Source: Chionis minor
Lineage: Eukaryota; Chordata; Aves; Charadriiformes; Chionididae
DNA: 64,000 bases
Direction of reading: 5' to 3'
Assembly (NCBI GenBank): GCA_013398295.1
Contig: VZSF01001924.1
Location: forward strand, 186,625-250,624
Shown: positions 61,701-64,000 of the stretch, one piece after another
Numbering within the stretch: position 1 is the stretch's first letter
Layout: each line of letters starts with the position of its first letter
Translations under genes and position numbers: made by a program
The notes under the pieces: model-generated
Database searches by the model: none
The model's input: only the letters and a program-made list of their open reading frames with translations
Told to the model about the DNA's origin: nothing

Positions 61701-64000
61701 GAGGACATTCATCATGCTTTTTAGTGGGCACTTTTGCTGGCTCTCTCTCAACAGACTCTTCAAGCCAGGTAAAAAACCACTACCACCAACAAAAGAATCC
61801 CACCTGTAAGAGTGGGTTGCTTTCAAATGGGGAATTTAAGAATGAGAAAGATTTAAAGTACAAATTAGAGAGGACCAGCAGCTGCTGTTGGGATGCCGCA
61901 GTAGACAAACACAGACCTGTAAATGAAGTGAATTTTTAATGTGTCTAAGAGGAGCAAGTGACATAAACTAATTCTGCTCCAACATGTGCTTGTGCCAATT
62001 CTGCTGCACCTTGTTGCATTACAGGAGGTAGGTGCGTGGGAACTAAAGGCTAATTAGAGAAAACAGATTAGCCATTGAAATTGGCCACCTGGTCTCCACC
62101 CAGTTCCTGCACAGCCATGGACCCATGCTGCTCATTGTAAGAAATGTGTGGGGTCTCATCTCATCTTTTCTCTCCTTTCCTTTTCCTTTTCTTTCAAAAA
62201 TATCTCCCCAAAGCTAAGCTTCACTAGGACTGTCAGATCACAATCATACCAAAATCAAATTAATCAAGGTGGACTCAATATAAAATTAAAATTAAAACAT
62301 CAGATTAATTATAAAAAATAATTAATCTTTATAAATTTAAGAAGATTGCTATCTACTTGGGTATAAATTCTAATTAGATAATTTGGTCAAGTCAATCAAT
62401 ACAATAATTTGAATGTTTAATGCTGAAACCAAATTATTATCTAATTTTTAAGCCAAAATTTCAAGAGTAATACTAAAGTTTCCTACTTAGAATTCTAGTC
62501 TTTTGTATTACTTAACCCCTTCCCCCTAAGAGAGGATACTGAATAAAAGTTCAATTATTGTCACTCGTAAGAAATTGTGGAGGGAAATCTTAATCTTGGT
62601 AGAGCTTTAAATGCAGATGGTTAATTTTGAGAGAAAATATTTAAGTGAGATTAAAAATAAAGCTGTTGATTTTTCTGCCTTCCCCAATATAAAAGTTAAA
62701 GAGGTCTATGAATGGGCATCCAGAAATAATACTTGGAAAATTCAATCCAGCTACTTAACATTTATTTATCTGCAAAATGGAAATAAAGTTCAAATTTATG
62801 AGTAATAGACCGACATCAAACTCCTCTGAAACACAGCACTTTCTGTTGATCTTTCCTGTTTGGAGCTGTCAAATAGTTTGTCTTTGAGAACAGGACTGTT
62901 CAACCTTGTAACCATTGTATTTTTTCACTGAATTTTGCTCAATGGCTGGCAAAAATTATGCCTAATAATGTAATGTGATACTGTAAAAATTTGGGTTAGG
63001 CAGTGTAAATTGATTTATGAATTTGAATGAATTCATGAAATATGAAAATATTTTGCTCAATAAAAACTTCTAGAGTGTTCCAATATTTATATTTTCCATT
63101 TTTATGTTATGTTAGACTTCAGTTTGACCAAGTTTATGAATATGCTTTTCCTGCACCCCACAAAAGTTTTTATTTTCTGTTTTTGGATGAGGGGTTACAA
63201 ATTTCCTGTGTATCAAAAATTCTGACTCAGCTTTAATTTAAAATCCATAACTGTTAGAGTTAGTTCATGAAGAAAAAAGAAGTAAAAACCTTCACTGGAA
63301 AAAATGGAAGAGTGCTTATGAGACTCTTATTGTCTGTATATCACAATACATGTGAATGCATAGTGTTATACAGTATACATTGAACATTGTTAATAAACAG
63401 ATTTTATGTATATTAAAAGAGAGAAACAACATTTATATTATTTCTTGTTACAAGGCAGCATTCCAGTCCTTTTCAAAAGGTTGGGCCAAAACCCAGGCGA
63501 TACACTTTTTTTTTCTCCTTTGCATCAGTTTAATTATTTGCCTTTTGTGTGCATGTGCAAAAATTATGAAAAGTAGCTACTTTGTATTTGAAACCTAGAA
63601 ACTAATTTTCTGGTGCATTGACCTTATCCCAGGACTGAAGTTTTGAAGACAAATTTATCACAAGACACTTAGGATACATTTTCAGGATTTGAAAATATAA
63701 GGCAGGTTCTGTAGTCACTTATATATTTAAGACTCTGTGTGTGTGCACACAGAGATATGTATAATATATACATGTAATTCTTCCATCATGATACAAACCC
63801 CTTTGAAAGCAGTGGAACTGTTCATAAGAAGTCCATGTATTCCTCCTGCTGAGAAGGTACTTAGGTTTCTGTTTGCAAACGTAGTTTTACTTTCATGTCA
63901 TAATTTGTTAATGGGATAGTTACTATTTTTTTTATTATTAACAAGTTGTTTTCATTTTATCCGAATTTCTTTGATGGTGCTGTTCCAGTTGCTTCCTTAT
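58706..64000. other. Non-coding stretch to the window end, nothing recognised
   Basis: No exon, RNA gene or clear transposon. AT-rich segments at 60000-60230 and 62250-62475 hold several TAATTA/TTAATT cores. A small inverted repeat (CTCTGTGTG, TGTG loop, CACACAGAG) lies at 63733-63754. Open frames stay below 100 codons. Confidence 0.5.

Noticed and set aside
63733..63754. A 9-bp stem with TGTG loop as a terminator or small RNA hairpin
   Set aside because: It is made of GT/CA simple sequence and is too short to mean anything in a vertebrate genome.

Overview
The window looks like draft-assembly nuclear DNA from a bird. The main evidence is a set of CR1 non-LTR retrotransposons with the avian 3' end (repeats of the octamer ATTCTATG next to a 'GGAAGGGACCTTAAAGATCA' block). 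The background is AT-rich, with one 21-bp and one 1-bp run of N. I found no protein-coding exon, tRNA, rRNA, CRISPR array or other gene I can name. Most open frames are chance frames or retrotransposon remains, so the best reading is an intergenic stretch or part of a very long intron. Family names come from remembered consensus features and need a RepeatMasker check.

Layout. 1-4871 is unremarkable AT-rich DNA. 4872-5576 is a probable solo LTR of an avian ERVL-like element. 5577-18499 is non-coding, with a CR1 sliver (about 6.4 kb), two weak repeat candidates (7.6-8.4 kb), an old CR1/L3-like LINE relic (about 8.9-9.7 kb) and a possible MIR-like SINE relic (about 18.05 kb). 18.5-24.0 kb holds a long old L3-like LINE on the minus strand, split by a younger CR1 at 19.25-20.08 kb and followed by another CR1 at 24.02-24.83 kb.

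The same block contains a 281-bp tandem repeat. It also contains a 1784-bp direct duplication (20506-22289 and 22291-24074) whose copies are joined by one N and differ at one base that I could find. This is probably two overlapping contigs left unmerged.

24.8-43.5 kb is non-coding with further CR1 copies: 26.45 kb (+), 29.34-30.34 kb (-), 32.61-33.74 kb (-, inserted in an older L3-like relic) and 35.48-35.78 kb (+). The 29.3-kb and 32.6-kb copies share a 257-bp tract that is far more alike than the rest of the elements. 43.52-45.81 kb is the longest CR1 (+). It covers the end of the endonuclease-RT linker, the reverse transcriptase and the C-terminal domain, and is broken by stops and a frameshift. 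45.8-64 kb is non-coding, with a 200-codon open frame of unknown meaning (46.45 kb), a GC-rich CpG-poor patch (47.6-47.9 kb), a T/G-only low-complexity tract (53.05-53.17 kb), a possible LTR-like fragment (58.5 kb) and AT-rich segments dense in homeodomain-type cores (60.0 and 62.25 kb).

No set of genes works together here. The content is layered retrotransposon history plus assembly artefacts, and I did not find a new biological system.
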